Shown here one piece after another: positions 44,006 through 55,244 of a stretch of DNA of 64,000 nucleotides. How positions within the stretch are numbered: position 1 is the stretch's first letter; the number at the start of each line of letters is the position of its first letter. The notes beneath the pieces are model-generated. The model was not told the origin of the DNA and searched no databases. It saw only the letters and a program-made list of their open reading frames with translations. Source of the stretch: Allolobophora icterica (taxonomy: Eukaryota; Annelida; Clitellata; Crassiclitellata; Lumbricidae); contig OY744610.1 of NCBI GenBank assembly GCA_963556255.1, forward strand, positions 60,360,617-60,424,616, given 5' to 3'. The translations under genes were made by a program, and so were the position numbers.

Positions 44006-45613
44006 ATGACCTTCAGAACCACAAGTCGATCAGTCCACTGCCATGCGAGGAATCTCGGTTCTTTCCTTGGGCTTCTCCTTCTGATGGTGGTCATGTTACT
44101 CGAGACCTTCGCAGTTGGCGATGTTGGCAAAACGTCCACTTTTGCCGATAGACCCAACCGGGGCCGGTGTCCAATGGGGTGTACCTGTAAGTTTTTTGAG
44201 ACTTATGCTATGGTCAACTGCAGTAAGAGAGGACTGACAGAAGTGCCTTCAAATCTACCATACGACACCCGTCTCCTCTTTCTTGACAGAAACAACATCG
44301 CGACCTGGGGCGAATCGGCGAGCTTTCAAAATCTTAGCCAACTTCAAGTTCTAGATCTCTCCTACAATAAGATCCCGACCTTGAAGGACGCATTTTTTCG
44401 AAACCTCGGCCACCTTCAGGTTCTCGATCTCTCCTTCAATTGGATAAACGTGACGGGAAGCGACTCGTTTGTTGGATTGTCGGAACTGCAGTGCCTGAAT
44501 CTGTCTTTAAATCCTCTGCCGCCCCTAGAGCACGGATTTTTCTCTCCTCTGGTGCGTTTGACAGAGTTGAACTTGACCAGCACTCGGGTCGCTTTTGAAC
44601 CAGAGGCGTTTCTTAATCTGACCAATTTGCGAAAGTTTGTCTTTCGTGAGAATCGACTGTTGAAGTTTCCGAAATTCCACTACCGCAATGCCAGCCTCTT
44701 TCCTAACCTGGTTGAACTCTATCTGAATCGGAACAGCCTCGAATCGATTAACTCATACGGTTTGGACTCGCTCGAATTTCTGTCAGTGGGTTCAAACAAG
44801 ATCAACGTGATGCACGGAAACACGTTGAGCCACTTCAAAAGTCTGAAGAGCATATCGCTCTACGATAACATGCTTCGGCATATCCACCCCTCGGCATTCT
44901 GTTCAACTACGCTTAGGAAACTTGACCTTGGATTTTCCCGGTTCATTCTCTCAGTGCAGACGAGGAAGGTGTTCAACTGCATTCCCAATCTGGAGGAGCT
45001 TCAGCTGATCAACATCCAGGTCTCCAGCGTTCGTCATCCATTCAGGAATCTGACGAAGCTGAAGAAACTGAACATGGGAGGCACGGGAATCGGCAATGTA
45101 GAGATGATGACCATGCTGCCCGACTTGAAACGGCTCGAGTGGTTGTCGCTCAACCACAACACGATCAACAAACTCCGCAGGGGAGTCTTCGCGAGCTTCG
45201 CCAAGACGTTGAAGGTCCTTGCTCTCGGCAGCAACCGCATCACGACGCTGAACGTCACCTCGCTTCCGGAGACGCTGTGGAACACCCTGGAGAGGATCGA
45301 CCTATCGGATAATCCCTTCACGTGCGACTGTCAGCTGGTTTGGTTTCTTCGCTGGTTGTCTACCACCAACGTTACCATCACCAAGTGGCAAAACGACCCG
45401 AAGCAATACCAGTGCACCGCACCGGCATCGCTGAGAAAGAAGTCGCTGAAATTTCTGAAACACCCCACCGAGAGGGACTGCTTCGAAGCACCGATGGATT
45501 GGTACCTTCTGTCCGTTTTTCTGATCTCCCTTGCTGCCTCCGCTTCGTCTTCCATCGGTTCTGTTCTGTACCGGTTCAGGTGGTACGTGAAGTACTGGTA
45601 TTTCAAGTACAAG
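44006..45613 (+). CDS. Toll-like receptor B, exon 1: ectodomain and transmembrane
   Basis: 536 codons from the ATG at 44006 (the internal Met at residue 15 of TLR-A is Arg here, which supports this start). Same layout as TLR-A: signal peptide, CPMGCTC cap, about 15 leucine-rich repeats, one C-terminal cap, transmembrane helix and WYVKYWYFKYK. By hand alignment about 60 substitutions and two small gaps (one Leu in the signal peptide, two residues at FGYRYRN/FHYRN) separate it from TLR-A. Changes are spread along the repeats, many at or next to putative surface positions. Donor AAG/GTACTT at 45613/45614, phase 0. Joined to 51668 it makes 708 residues. Confidence 0.9.
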
Positions 45614-45894
45614 GTACTTACAGAAATCCTTATAAAGCTTTAAATGTTTAGTTTAATGTAAATTTTTAAAGATACTTGATGCTAATATTTCAAGATGTTT
45701 TCTTAAATTAACGTAACGTTTTTACTGTTTCATATTCATATGCATGTATCAAGGTACTTTCATGTTAACCTCTTCGCTGCGGAGGACGAGTATGTCTCGT
45801 CATGGAAATGCTATTGCCATACGCGAAGGACGAGTATGTCTCGTCATAGAAATTATAGGTACCCATTTGATGCCCTGGTCATATACCACACATA

Positions 45895-46262
45895 AATACA
45901 TACATGCATACATACATACATACATACATACATACATACATACATACATACATACACGCAAACATACATACAGACATATATGCATGCATATACACATACA
46001 TACATACATACATACACACATACATACATACAAGCATACGCACATACATATATACATACATCATGCATAATATACATATATACATACAGACATATATACA
46101 TACATGCATAGTATACATGTATACATATATACCTACATATATACATATATACATGCATATATGCATATATACATACATACATAAATATAAAAATACATAC
46201 ATACATATATACGTACATACATATATACGCACATATATATATACATACATAGTTACATACAT
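45895..46262. repeat. (TACA)n microsatellite, left part
   Basis: Long TACATACA array with TATA variants. The matching array resumes at 50683-50795, on the far side of the LINE, so the LINE probably inserted into it. Confidence 0.9.
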
Positions 46263-49200
46263 CAATCAATCAATCCATCAATCAATTCCTTTATTGCTTT
46301 CGATGACAGTTAACAATAACGAAACATCAATAGAGCAGCTACTAATTTGACAACATATAACGATAACATTATTGAAGAAACTATAATCAAGATCAAGATC
46401 ATGCACATGCAAATGAGATAAACTAGAATAATGCATATAGTAGCTAGATGAACCATCAGTACATGCAAAATTACAACAAAATTACATCAAAATTACATCA
46501 AAAGTACATCAAAATTAAATGTAATATAAACAAATTAATTTTATTGAATAGTATAGACTTATTTTGTTGCGTTATTTTATATATAATTATATTTTTTCTG
46601 TCATCTACGGCAAAGGGCGTCCCTAAGGGATATGAATCCCGCTAAACAGGGGTACCCAACTAGTGGTAATTACAAATTATATGATGGCTTAAGATTATTT
46701 TCTCTCCAAGGTTAGGAGGAGGTTAAAAATAAAGAACTGAGGGTAAATTAGGAGAGAATTTACAATTTAGTAAACGACTTAACTATACTTAATTAAAGAA
46801 TATGTTCCGGGGCCAGGTCCCAGCAGTGACATTCAGTAGGTACGATAAGCGGGTGCCTGATTAGTTATGAGATTATTTCTGGGATATAAGAAATAGCTTT
46901 AGTGATTTTTTAAACACGTATTTATTTGTTGCGGACTTGATCTCGAGTGGCAAAGTATTCCAGATTGTCGGACCTGTTGATTTTATGCAATTTAATCTTA
47001 GGTTAGTTCGTGCTTTGATTGGTCTATATAGCGTAGCACTTCTAGTGTAATGGTTATGCATCGTGGAGGCTAGAGTAAAATAATCTGCGAATGTAGCAGG
47101 GAGTAATTTGTGTTCATACATGTAGAGTAGTAGTCCAATTTGAAATATTCTGATCCGTTTTAGATCCAGGAGACCTAGTTCATCAAAAATAGGTTCAGAA
47201 TGGGTATTCCTCCCAGCACCCACAATCATCCTTACTGCCTTTTTTTGTAGGATTATTACTTTTGTTAGCCGGGAGTTGTAGTTAGAGGCCCATATTAAGT
47301 TGCAATAGTTTATATATGGGAAGATCAGGGAATAGTAAAGACTTAATCTGATTTTTGTGGGGAGTAAGTGGGTAACTCTAGAGATAATTCCAATGTTTTT
47401 TGCGATTTTTAATGAGATGTAGTTAATGTGAATTTTCCAGGTGAGATGCTGATCAATGAAGACTCCGAGGAATTTAGTAGATTCAACTTTATTAATGGGA
47501 ACGCCGTCTAAAGTTATTGACCAGTTTATAGGTTTAATTTTTCTATGCGATTTAAAAATAATGAAATTAGTTTTGTCAATATTGAGTGTTAATTTATTAG
47601 CGATGAACCATTTATTAATTTTAGAAAGTTCGATATTTACAGTTTCCATAAGGGATGTCCAAGAGCTATTTGAGTAAAAGATATTAGTGTCATCTGCGAA
47701 TAATATGAGATAGAGTGAAGAAGATACTGTCGCAATGTCATTAATATATAGTAGAAAAAGTAGCGGCCCTAGGTTCGACCCTTGCGGAACTCCCGACTTG
47801 ATATAACCTGGGGCAGAGAGAGAGCCATTACAGCTTACCCTTTGAGTGCGATTTTCCAAATAACTTATGAACCAGTTGAGTTGGGTTCCTCTAATTCCAT
47901 AGTTACTGAGTTTACGTAGTAAAATGGCATGGTCGACAGTGTCGAAGGCTTTGGCTAGGTCGACAAAGATTCCAACTGAGTAGTCATTATTGTCAATTGC
48001 TTTTGTGATTTTATCTTCCATGTCTAAGAGGGCCATGAAGGTGGAATGTCCAGCTTGGAAACCATGTTGAGAATTGTGAATTATGTTGTTCTTTGTGATA
48101 AAGGAGCTGAGTCTATTGTACATAATTTTCTCTAAGAATTTTGCGAAAAAAGGAAGGACTGAGATAGGTCTATAATTTTCAAGGGTCTGTTTATTTCCTT
48201 TTTTGAAGACCGGTATAACTTTAGCAGCTTTCAATAAATCTGGAACAATCCCGTTGTTTAGTGAACTGTTGATAATTTCAGATAGTGGTTGGGTAATTAG
48301 GTGTAGAGTGGGTAAGGCTAAGTAAGGATCAATGTCGTCTAGTCCCTTAGTATGGGTTTTTTTTAAGGATAGGCCTATATTCAAGATCTCCTCGGATGAG
48401 GTTAAGTACAATCCCAAGGAGGCAACATTAGGAGAGGGCAGGTAATCTACATAGGAGTGGGTAGAAATAGGTAAGTTTTTAGCCAGTTCATTTGGGAGAT
48501 TGATGAAGTAATCATTAAACCCGTTTGCCATAACTTCCGGGTCTTCCACTTTGGTCCCATTAATTATTAAGGAGTCAATCTTTTTTCGACTTTCTTCCAA
48601 TTGTAAGGCGGATCTGATTATCTTCCAAGTGGATTTTAAATCCCCCTGGTGCTTGAGGAATTCCGATTGATAATAATGACGTTCTGCAATTATTCTTATG
48701 CTTTTGAATTTATTTCTGTAGGTGGTGAATATTTTCTTAGTAACTGGGTTGGGGTCTTTTAGATATTTAGTATATAAACGGTTTTTCTTTCTACAGGATT
48801 TTAATAAACCTGGAGTCATCCATGGCTTATCACATTTAGCCGTGTTGCTCCTACCTTCATTTTGAAGGGGAAAAGAAATATTGTAGGCAAGCATATAATT
48901 CTGTATAAAATATTGATAAGCTTCGTTAACCATTCCCTGTTGACAAAATTGTGACACGGGTTCACAATTCCTTTCTAGTAGTGTCTTTGAAAATTTTTCA
49001 ATTCCTTCTGGGTTAACGGTTCTCCTTTGACAGAGATTATTTTCTTTACTGTAAATTTTTTCAAAGGAGAATTGGGCCGTGATGGGTAGATGATCCGAGA
49101 GGTCGGAGATTATGATAGCGGCCTGTTGTAGATTGGACCAGGTTGTGCAGAAAATGTTATCAATCAGAGTCCTGGAGTTTTGGGTGATTCTAGTTGGTTT

Positions 49201-50190
49201 TGTTATAGTAGGGAGATAATGATGTGAGATTAGACTGGTATAAAAGAGATTCGTATCTCTGTGCTCATTGACGTTTAGTAGATCTATATTAAAATCGCCA
49301 AGAAGTATGATTTCTTTAGATTTAGATTTAAGATGATCGAGCAGATGTTCAAATTCATTAAGAAATTCTGCTAAGCCTTGTCCAGGTGATCTATAGACTA
49401 CACCGATAACTGGGGAAGATTTTTTAAGACTAACCCTGATGAATAGACTCTCAAAAGTAACGAACTCTTTTCCCTCATTAAGGATTTCAAGGTTTAAGTA
49501 ATTAAGATCCTCATTAATAAAGAATCCGACTCCCCCTCCCCTTCCTAAGTTCCTAGCTTTTCCAATATATTTGTAGCCGGGTATATGTACTGTATCTACT
49601 AGATTATCATCGAGCCAAGTCTCAGTAACGGCAATGATTGCTGTTTGCGTTTTGGAAGCGATATCTCTAATTTCGTCAATTTTATGTATAATGCTTCTGC
49701 AGTTGATATGCAGTACTCTGAAATTCATGTCCTTTACATTCTTATGGTTCTTGGGTGTTTCTAGGCTATCTAATGAGACGTAATTGCTCGTCCAAGTACT
49801 GGATCTAAAGAAGTTATGATCAGGATCTATAGTACCTTGGTGTAATGTATCATTGACTTCAATATCATGAGAGAAAACCTCCAGTTCAAGTTCCTGCATT
49901 AAGCAAATGTTATTTTTTTGTTCCTCCTGATCATCCTCGTCATCTGAACTTGATGATTCATAACCATAGGATTCTATATCAGTTGAAGTTATGCTGTCCG
50001 AGACCAGTTCCGCAGTAATACTTCTAATACTGGGGTCCTTAACAATATGTCCCATCTTAGTCTCCGCACAGGAGCATAAGGGAGAGTTGGCATCCCCCTC
50101 CAATAAAGACTTAGTACCTTTGTCACATCTGGGGCCCAGCCCTAGTGAGGAAGTCGACAGGTGGGCGGTTTGATGCAGGCGCTCCTAATT
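46262..50190 (-). mobile_element. CR1/L2-type LINE in TLR-B intron
   Basis: 3' end at 46262-46290 marked by (CAAT)n, 3' UTR to 46872, then one long ORF. The upstream limit is uncertain (50190 to about 50680). Orientation is antisense to the TLR. The intact ORF marks it as a recent insertion. Confidence 0.75.
46873..50055 (-). CDS. LINE ORF2: endonuclease-reverse transcriptase
   Basis: 1060 residues from the ATG at 50055; the frame stays open upstream to about 50190 without an ATG, so the protein may start in a missing 5' part. AP-type endonuclease (LHINCRSI, TETWLDD, GDFNIDLL, and SDHLPI at its end) is followed by reverse transcriptase with NYRPISVLP, FVDLAKAFDTVDH, SGVPQGSNLGP and the catalytic LFADDTNIF, then a C-terminal domain (CNLIWASNYNSRL). 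It nicks target DNA and copies its RNA there. All key residues are present, and no stop interrupts over 1000 codons. Family: Jockey superfamily, CR1 or L2-like; the exact clade is uncertain. Confidence 0.85.
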   Translation of the reverse strand: MGHIVKDPSIRSITAELVSDSITSTDIESYGYESSSSDDEDDQEEQKNNICLMQELELEVFSHDIEVNDTLHQGTIDPDHNFFRSSTWTSNYVSLDSLETPKNHKNVKDMNFRVLHINCRSIIHKIDEIRDIASKTQTAIIAVTETWLDDNLVDTVHIPGYKYIGKARNLGRGGGVGFFINEDLNYLNLEILNEGKEFVTFESLFIRVSLKKSSPVIGVVYRSPGQGLAEFLNEFEHLLDHLKSKSKEIILLGDFNIDLLNVNEHRDTNLFYTSLISHHYLPTITKPTRITQNSRTLIDNIFCTTWSNLQQAAIIISDLSDHLPITAQFSFEKIYSKENNLCQRRTVNPEGIEKFSKTLLERNCEPVSQFCQQGMVNEAYQYFIQNYMLAYNISFPLQNEGRSNTAKCDKPWMTPGLLKSCRKKNRLYTKYLKDPNPVTKKIFTTYRNKFKSIRIIAERHYYQSEFLKHQGDLKSTWKIIRSALQLEESRKKIDSLIINGTKVEDPEVMANGFNDYFINLPNELAKNLPISTHSYVDYLPSPNVASLGLYLTSSEEILNIGLSLKKTHTKGLDDIDPYLALPTLHLITQPLSEIINSSLNNGIVPDLLKAAKVIPVFKKGNKQTLENYRPISVLPFFAKFLEKIMYNRLSSFITKNNIIHNSQHGFQAGHSTFMALLDMEDKITKAIDNNDYSVGIFVDLAKAFDTVDHAILLRKLSNYGIRGTQLNWFISYLENRTQRVSCNGSLSAPGYIKSGVPQGSNLGPLLFLLYINDIATVSSSLYLILFADDTNIFYSNSSWTSLMETVNIELSKINKWFIANKLTLNIDKTNFIIFKSHRKIKPINWSITLDGVPINKVESTKFLGVFIDQHLTWKIHINYISLKIAKNIGIISRVTHLLPTKIRLSLYYSLIFPYINYCNLIWASNYNSRLTKVIILQKKAVRMIVGAGRNTHSEPIFDELGLLDLKRIRIFQIGLLLYMYEHKLLPATFADYFTLASTMHNHYTRSATLYRPIKARTNLRLNCIKSTGPTIWNTLPLEIKSATNKYVFKKSLKLFLISQK

Positions 50191-50682
50191 AAGTTTCCGC
50201 CCTTTTTCTTTCACCTTATATCCAAGTGGAATCTTAACACTTGTAATATTACTGGTTTAAAAATAATATTAAAAAGGTATTAAAATAATATTAGACGTAA
50301 AATATCCCATCATTGCTTGCTAGCTCAATGCGAGAACTCAAAGCTCCCAAACCTGGGAGATAGACAAGGAAGACATATAATACAAATTATTAAATCAACA
50401 GCCTCAAAAGGAATCGTGATGTCAAGATAATATTAAACTCAAAAGAACCAGCATTGTTCGCTGCATCAATGCAAGAACGCAGAGTTCCCTAATCTAGGAA
50501 ATTCACAATGTAAACAAATAATACAAACTCATTGGTCTGTGACCTCCATGCAACAAGGAAGTTTGAGAATGAACTTAATATGTATAATTTTTGCTAAGGT
50601 GCTTATTAGTTTTTTTTATCGCATCCTCTTTCTATTAGGTCAAGAATCGATCGCCTTCCATCCCTAGACATCTGCACCATAC

Positions 50683-50795
50683 ATATATATACATATATAC
50701 ATACATACATACATACATACGTACGTACTTACATACATCCATCCATACATATATGCATACATACATACATACATACATACAAACATACATACATG
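50683..50795. repeat. (TACA)n microsatellite, right part
   Basis: Continuation of the array at 45895-46262. Confidence 0.9.
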
Positions 50796-51322
50796 ACGCA
50801 CACGGGATTACAAGGCCGTCGCAGCGAAGGGGTTAATATTTCAAGGTACTTTCAAATCATTATAACGTTTTTAGCATTACATATTATTCTAACTGCTGTT
50901 TAAAAATTACAGTCGAATGTGCCTCGAAGTTTCATTTGATGGCAAACGTAATTGTGATTGTAATTATCAGTTTATATAGCGCCGGTGTCTAGTGCGCAAA
51001 GCATCAACCGATGGCGTACCTAAAGCATTCCGCAGTCGGATGAATACAATATGATTTAACACTAGGGACACTATGGTGCCCGTAGACGAAAATGCAGGAC
51101 ATGCCCCCAAACAAATATAGATATGATCGTTATACCGTAAAGATGAGTCCTGATAAATGTTGTCGGCGCAGAAAATCTAAACTCTTAGATAAGAGTGGAG
51201 TTATAGGAGTGGAGTTAGCTGTTCAAGCTTATGTTTTCCCATACGACCAAGGGTACGTAGTGCCTCATTGCAGATCTTCCCACCGACAACATTTATTTAT
51301 GATCGAGTTCACTTTGTGCGCG

Positions 51323-51600
51323 TGTTCGCGATAGCCTAGTGGTTAACGCGCTGGACTATCAACCGAGAGGTCTGAGGTTCAAATCCCTCTGGGGGTGTTT
51401 CGAGATTTCTGCTCTACCTGCACCCTAGCAAACTCTGCTATGATGAGCACACAAACCGTAAACTGTCGGTGGGAAGATGAAACGGCGATGAAGAGTACTG
51501 GCCGCCAGCCCTCATATGCCGAGGCTAAGAAAATGAAGTCAGTAACACTTCATACCATTGGCTGCCTCGGGGCTAGCTTAAGGGATTGCTCATCTTCTCC
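51323..51600 (+). mobile_element. tRNA(Asp)-like SINE in TLR-B intron
   Basis: GATAGCCTAGTGGTTAACGC and GGTTCAAATCC (51376-51386), then the common body ending CTTAAGGGATTGCTC and a short CT-rich tail that runs towards the TIR acceptor. Confidence 0.75.
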
Positions 51601-51667
51601 TTCTCCTCCTCGTCCTCCTTCTCACACTCTGTACGATATCTCACACATGACAGTGATTCTGTTTCAG

Positions 51668-52186
51668 ATCCAACAGCGACAGGAGGCTCTCTCATCGGAC
51701 AACCGCTCCTACCAGTACGACGCCTTCGTCAGCTACAGCAAACACGACACCCACTGGGTCGTGACGGAGCTGCGTCGCCACCTGGAGACGGAGGATGGAC
51801 TCCAGCTGTGCATCCACGACCGGGACTTTCTCGTCGGCGAGGACATCGTCTCGAACGTCATCTCGAGCATCGAGCAGAGCCGCAAGGTCCTCTTCATCGT
51901 GTCGAACGCCTTCGCCGTGTCGCAGTGGTGTCACTTCGAACTGATCATGGTCCAGACGCGGATGTTGGAGAACGATCGGGACAACCTCGTCCTGATCCTT
52001 CTCGAGGAGATCGACGACGCGAACCTCTCGCCGCGGCTGAAGCTCCAGATGGAAAAGCAGACCTACCTGGAGTGGACGTCGAGCGAGATCGGTCGCCAGC
52101 TCTTCTGGGACAGGTTGAGGCAGGCCGTCGGCAGATCGCCGGAGAGCGTCATCAACTCTCATCTCCCGATGGAAATGTTTAGATAA
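51668..52186 (+). CDS. Toll-like receptor B, exon 2: TIR domain
   Basis: 172 codons after acceptor TTTCAG, phase 0. Same boxes as TLR-A (YDAFVSYS, RDFLVGEDI, FW). Only DE to ED at residues 42-43 and Pro to Ser near residue 155 differ. With 14 silent changes to three replacements it is under clear purifying selection and is probably functional despite the 6-kb intron before it. Stop at 52184-52186. Confidence 0.9.
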   Translation: MQQRQEALSSDNRSYQYDAFVSYSKHDTHWVVTELRRHLETEDGLQLCIHDRDFLVGEDIVSNVISSIEQSRKVLFIVSNAFAVSQWCHFELIMVQTRMLENDRDNLVLILLEEIDDANLSPRLKLQMEKQTYLEWTSSEIGRQLFWDRLRQAVGRSPESVINSHLPMEMFR

Positions 52187-52976
52187 CAAAAAAAGTCTAA
52201 AACCGAAGCCGAGATGGAACTCGCTAAACAAACAATAGCTCGTCTCAAGTGATGCCAGTTCAAAGCCTGGACAAAGGAGGAGGGAGAGGTAAACTTTTCT
52301 GGCAAGCGTGAAATGGTTTCAAACGCTGGGAACCACAGTACGTCTCGGAGAGGCTCTTGACAAATCTTTTGTTAGCCGAGAACTGAACTATATCCCTGAA
52401 AGGAGCTAGTCGTAGGAACCGACTTCGTTACTTGCGCTTAGATATATGAAGAAACTCGCTGAGACAAGTAACTGGTCCGATTCAGTTCATAACCTAGATT
52501 ACAGTTTCAGACAGAGAGACGACGAGATGTCTTTGGAGAGTAGAAAGCAGGATTTTTAAACGGGCTATTTTCGTCCTAAATTACAGGCGTGCAAGATTGC
52601 AAAAGGAGGAACAGAGTTGGTTGGCTCTCTGGTAGCCTGTGTTTCAGTCAATTATCGCATTGTTCTTTTTCGCGAGTCTGGCTTTGTGAACTTGGGGGAA
52701 TGGGGGCTGCAGTGTCAAGGGCATTTTTAATCGGATATTTGCGTTGAAATAACTTCTTAATTAAACCTTCTTAGTTAACCCGTTTTGCATTGTGAAGACT
52801 GAAGAGGAACGTTTCACTTTCGAAACGAAATTGAGAAAGTGTAAAAACTTTTTTCTTAAAGATGTGTGTTAGTATTGTAATACTTAGCCTATTCCAGTTG
52901 TTGGTATAGCCTTTAAGAGTTTAGTAACGTGAAACGCGATCATGGGCTTGTTTCTTCATCTGCCAAGTAGCGTAGG
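52187..52976 (+). other. 3' UTR and flank of TLR-B
   Basis: Related to 34486-35202; possible ATTAAA signal at 52760-52765. Confidence 0.5.
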
Positions 52977-53103
52977 TCAATCAATCAATATTCGTTTATT
53001 GCAATAATTCCCGTTGACACAAACGCACCAGGATTACATAGACTTTAAAAACATTGACAGCAAATGCGGTTAAATCAGATCTCAATTAGGTTTCAGTGAC
53101 TAG
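52977..53103 (-). mobile_element. LINE 3'-end fragment
   Basis: (CAAT)n plus ATTCGTTTATTGCAATAATT and GGATTACATAGACTTT, same subfamily as 14253-14500. Confidence 0.6.
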
Positions 53104-53479
53104 TTAATAAATGTTTCTATTATTAGTGCCCAAATGATGGTCACATAACTCACACATGTGAAATTATATTTTCTGGGTGATCTGAGTGAGACGAAGTCAG
53201 AAATACACCCAGATCATCAATTGAATAAATGGCCGCCAGATGGCGCTTTGTTCCCAAATGGGAACATTGGGCCAAGATGGAGTCTGTTCCCAAATGGGAA
53301 CATAGCTTGATGAAGCATGTTCCCAAATGGGAACATAACTTAAGAATAACTCTGATTTATCAACAGATATTGTGGCACATTTACAAGATCATTTGTATTG
53401 TCTTACAGTAAAAATGTATGTGTAAACCAAAAGAACAGGTTGCAGTACTTGACTGTACTTCAAACTAAAGCATTTACAG

Positions 53480-53859
53480 TTACACAGACTCAAAAGAGCA
53501 CGGTCCGAAAACAATTTGCTACGCAAAGTTTTTTCATATGAATTACTGAACAACATAAGATGCAGTGGTACATCGCACATCGTGCACTGTAGTTTACGCT
53601 TTTCATGCAGAATCTGCATCTGGCCTACAAGATGGTGACTGGTTCCATCCATACGAACCTCCTCCATGGGACGAGGACCTGTTACAGCTGTGTTGGACTG
53701 TACAGTGTGCATCAAACTGCAGACAATGTAGCGACGAAATGAGAGCCGGTCAAATGTTCCTCCTACTTCCACTTGGATTCGCCAAGCAGCCATGACAAGC
53801 ATGTTGATTCTGAAATGTCGGTCGGTAATTGGCCATGAACGACTCCATAATATCCACAC
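53480..53859 (-). pseudogene. piggyBac transposase C-terminal fragment
   Basis: AAWRIQVEVGGTFDRLSFRR, then CTMCDVPLHL and a final CNCKCF: the end of a piggyBac transposase with part of its cysteine-rich tail. Separated from the catalytic part by a repeat and missing sequence. Confidence 0.65.
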
Positions 53860-53999
53860 CTCCCACTTGACAGTTAGAACTATTTACCACAATCGGTTGT
53901 GGAACTTCAACTACTGCCCTCTTTGTCGTACTTCAACGCTTCGCTTTACCGATAGCATAAACCATGTCGTAATTTGTAGCAACATTGACCAGTCTTGTT

Positions 54000-54260
54000 G
54001 TCAAGACCTTAAAGCTCAAGACCAAGATCAAGACAAAGACTTTGAACCTCGAGACCAAAACCAAGACCAAGACTTTGAACCTCGAGACCAAGACCAAGAT
54101 CAAGACTTTTAACCTCGAGACCAGGACTTTGAACCTCAAGACCAAGTCCAAGACCAAGACTTTGAACCTCAAGACCAAGACCAAGACCTTTGGTCTCAAG
54201 ACCAAGACCAAGACTTTTAAAAACGAACTCGAGTGCACTCGAGACCAAGACCTTGGTCTC
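54000..54260. repeat. (CAAGAC)-based minisatellite inside the transposase
   Basis: Units such as AAGACCAAGACTTTGAACCT and CTCGAGACC, about 260 bp. It replaces the central-to-C-terminal transposase coding sequence. Confidence 0.85.
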
Positions 54261-54752
54261 GAGGACAACAAGTCTGACATTGACACAGCGATTGTCGTTC
54301 CATTTCACAAGTCCCACAATACCACAACACTTGCTGTCATATGTAACATGCGCTGTCTTTTTCACAACTTCCGTGTCTTGAAGCGGACTCTGTCTAAGCC
54401 TGTTTTCTCGAGCTGCTTCTGTTGCTTTGATGCCCAGAGTTTTGAGGTGGTCAAGTAGATCATGAGACGTGATGAAATTGTCGAAGAACACTTCACGACA
54501 CAGCGGTGACCACTGACAACAGTGAAGTGACCACCCGGTGACCAACACCCTGTTCATCGACTGTTTCTTCATCAGAAACTGCACCTGTTGCTGATGGAGG
54601 GGCAATGACAATATATTATCAGACGCAGCTATTTCGGCAGCTTCTGGTAAAGTAGTCCACCCCACATCACTATCATCACAGTTTTCCGGTTCTACACCCA
54701 GATCTTCCAATACGGTTTTCAATACCTCTGCTCGTGAATAACTCCTCATCAC
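54261..54752 (-). pseudogene. piggyBac transposase N-terminal/core fragment
   Basis: Reads MMRSYSRAEVLKTVL, skips most of the catalytic core, then VFFDNFITSHDLLDHLKTLG, ARENRLRQSPLQDT and VGLVKWNDNRCVNV of the DDE domain. Incomplete and therefore inactive. Confidence 0.7.
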
Positions 54753-55244
54753 AGCCTATAACAAGACACAATAGCTACATATACGTATACGCATAAATAT
54801 ATGGCAACAAACGCCGCATTAGCATGTGTTCCCATTTGGGAACAGACATCGTTTGTGCCCAATGTTCCCAAAAGGGAACACTGGCAAACTTCAAGTTACT
54901 GCATAGCACTAACAGCTCAGATCAGTATTTTAAGAAAGAAATTGGCAAGATGTAGCATTAAGTTAACTATTTCAGGCAAAAGTTGTAGAAAATAATCATA
55001 GTACCTCTTGTGGTGAAATTATTCATTATTTTGATGTCAGTACACAAAATTCACCACGTTGGTCGACGAAACTACAGACCGGAAGCAGAATTCTCACTGA
55101 AAAAATTAGACTAATTATAAAGTTAAATAAAGTAAACATGTGTTTCCATGTATTTTAAATTAAAAGTTTGTCAATAATGAAATAGATTTGGGCAGATGAA
55201 CTGTTGTTCCCAAATGGGATCATTGGGCACTAACGGGTTAAGCA

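Larger units (their letters stand above)
45769..50832. mobile_element. piggyBac-like non-autonomous element (filled by later insertions)
   Basis: TTAA at 45765-45768 and 50833-50836; inner ends CCTCTTCGCTGCGGAGG and, inverted, CCCCTTCGCTGCGACGG. Subterminal GGACGAGTATGTCTCGTCAT is repeated twice (45782, 45827). Flanking host words ACTTTCATG and TATTTCAAGGTACTTTC fit a single unit of the 24-bp minisatellite, whose uninterrupted form (CATGTTAATAATTCAAGG) is visible at 33025. No transposase of its own. Confidence 0.8.
45614..51667 (+). other. Expanded intron of TLR-B
   Basis: 6054 bp versus 1081 bp in TLR-A. Contains the host minisatellite remnants, a piggyBac-like element, two TACA microsatellites, a LINE and a SINE. 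50837-51322 shows no gene. Confidence 0.8.
53104..55241 (-). mobile_element. piggyBac element with broken transposase
   Basis: Right end at TTAA 55238-55241 reads inward CCCGTTAGTGCCCAATGAT; left end near TTAA 53104 has the related TTAGTGCCCAAATGAT about 20 bp in. Six copies of the palindrome GTTCCCAAATGGGAAC (or close variants) lie at 53250, 53286, 53319, 54828, 54864 and 55206, placed subterminally at both ends. Transposase pieces lie between. Left limit approximate. Confidence 0.65.
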
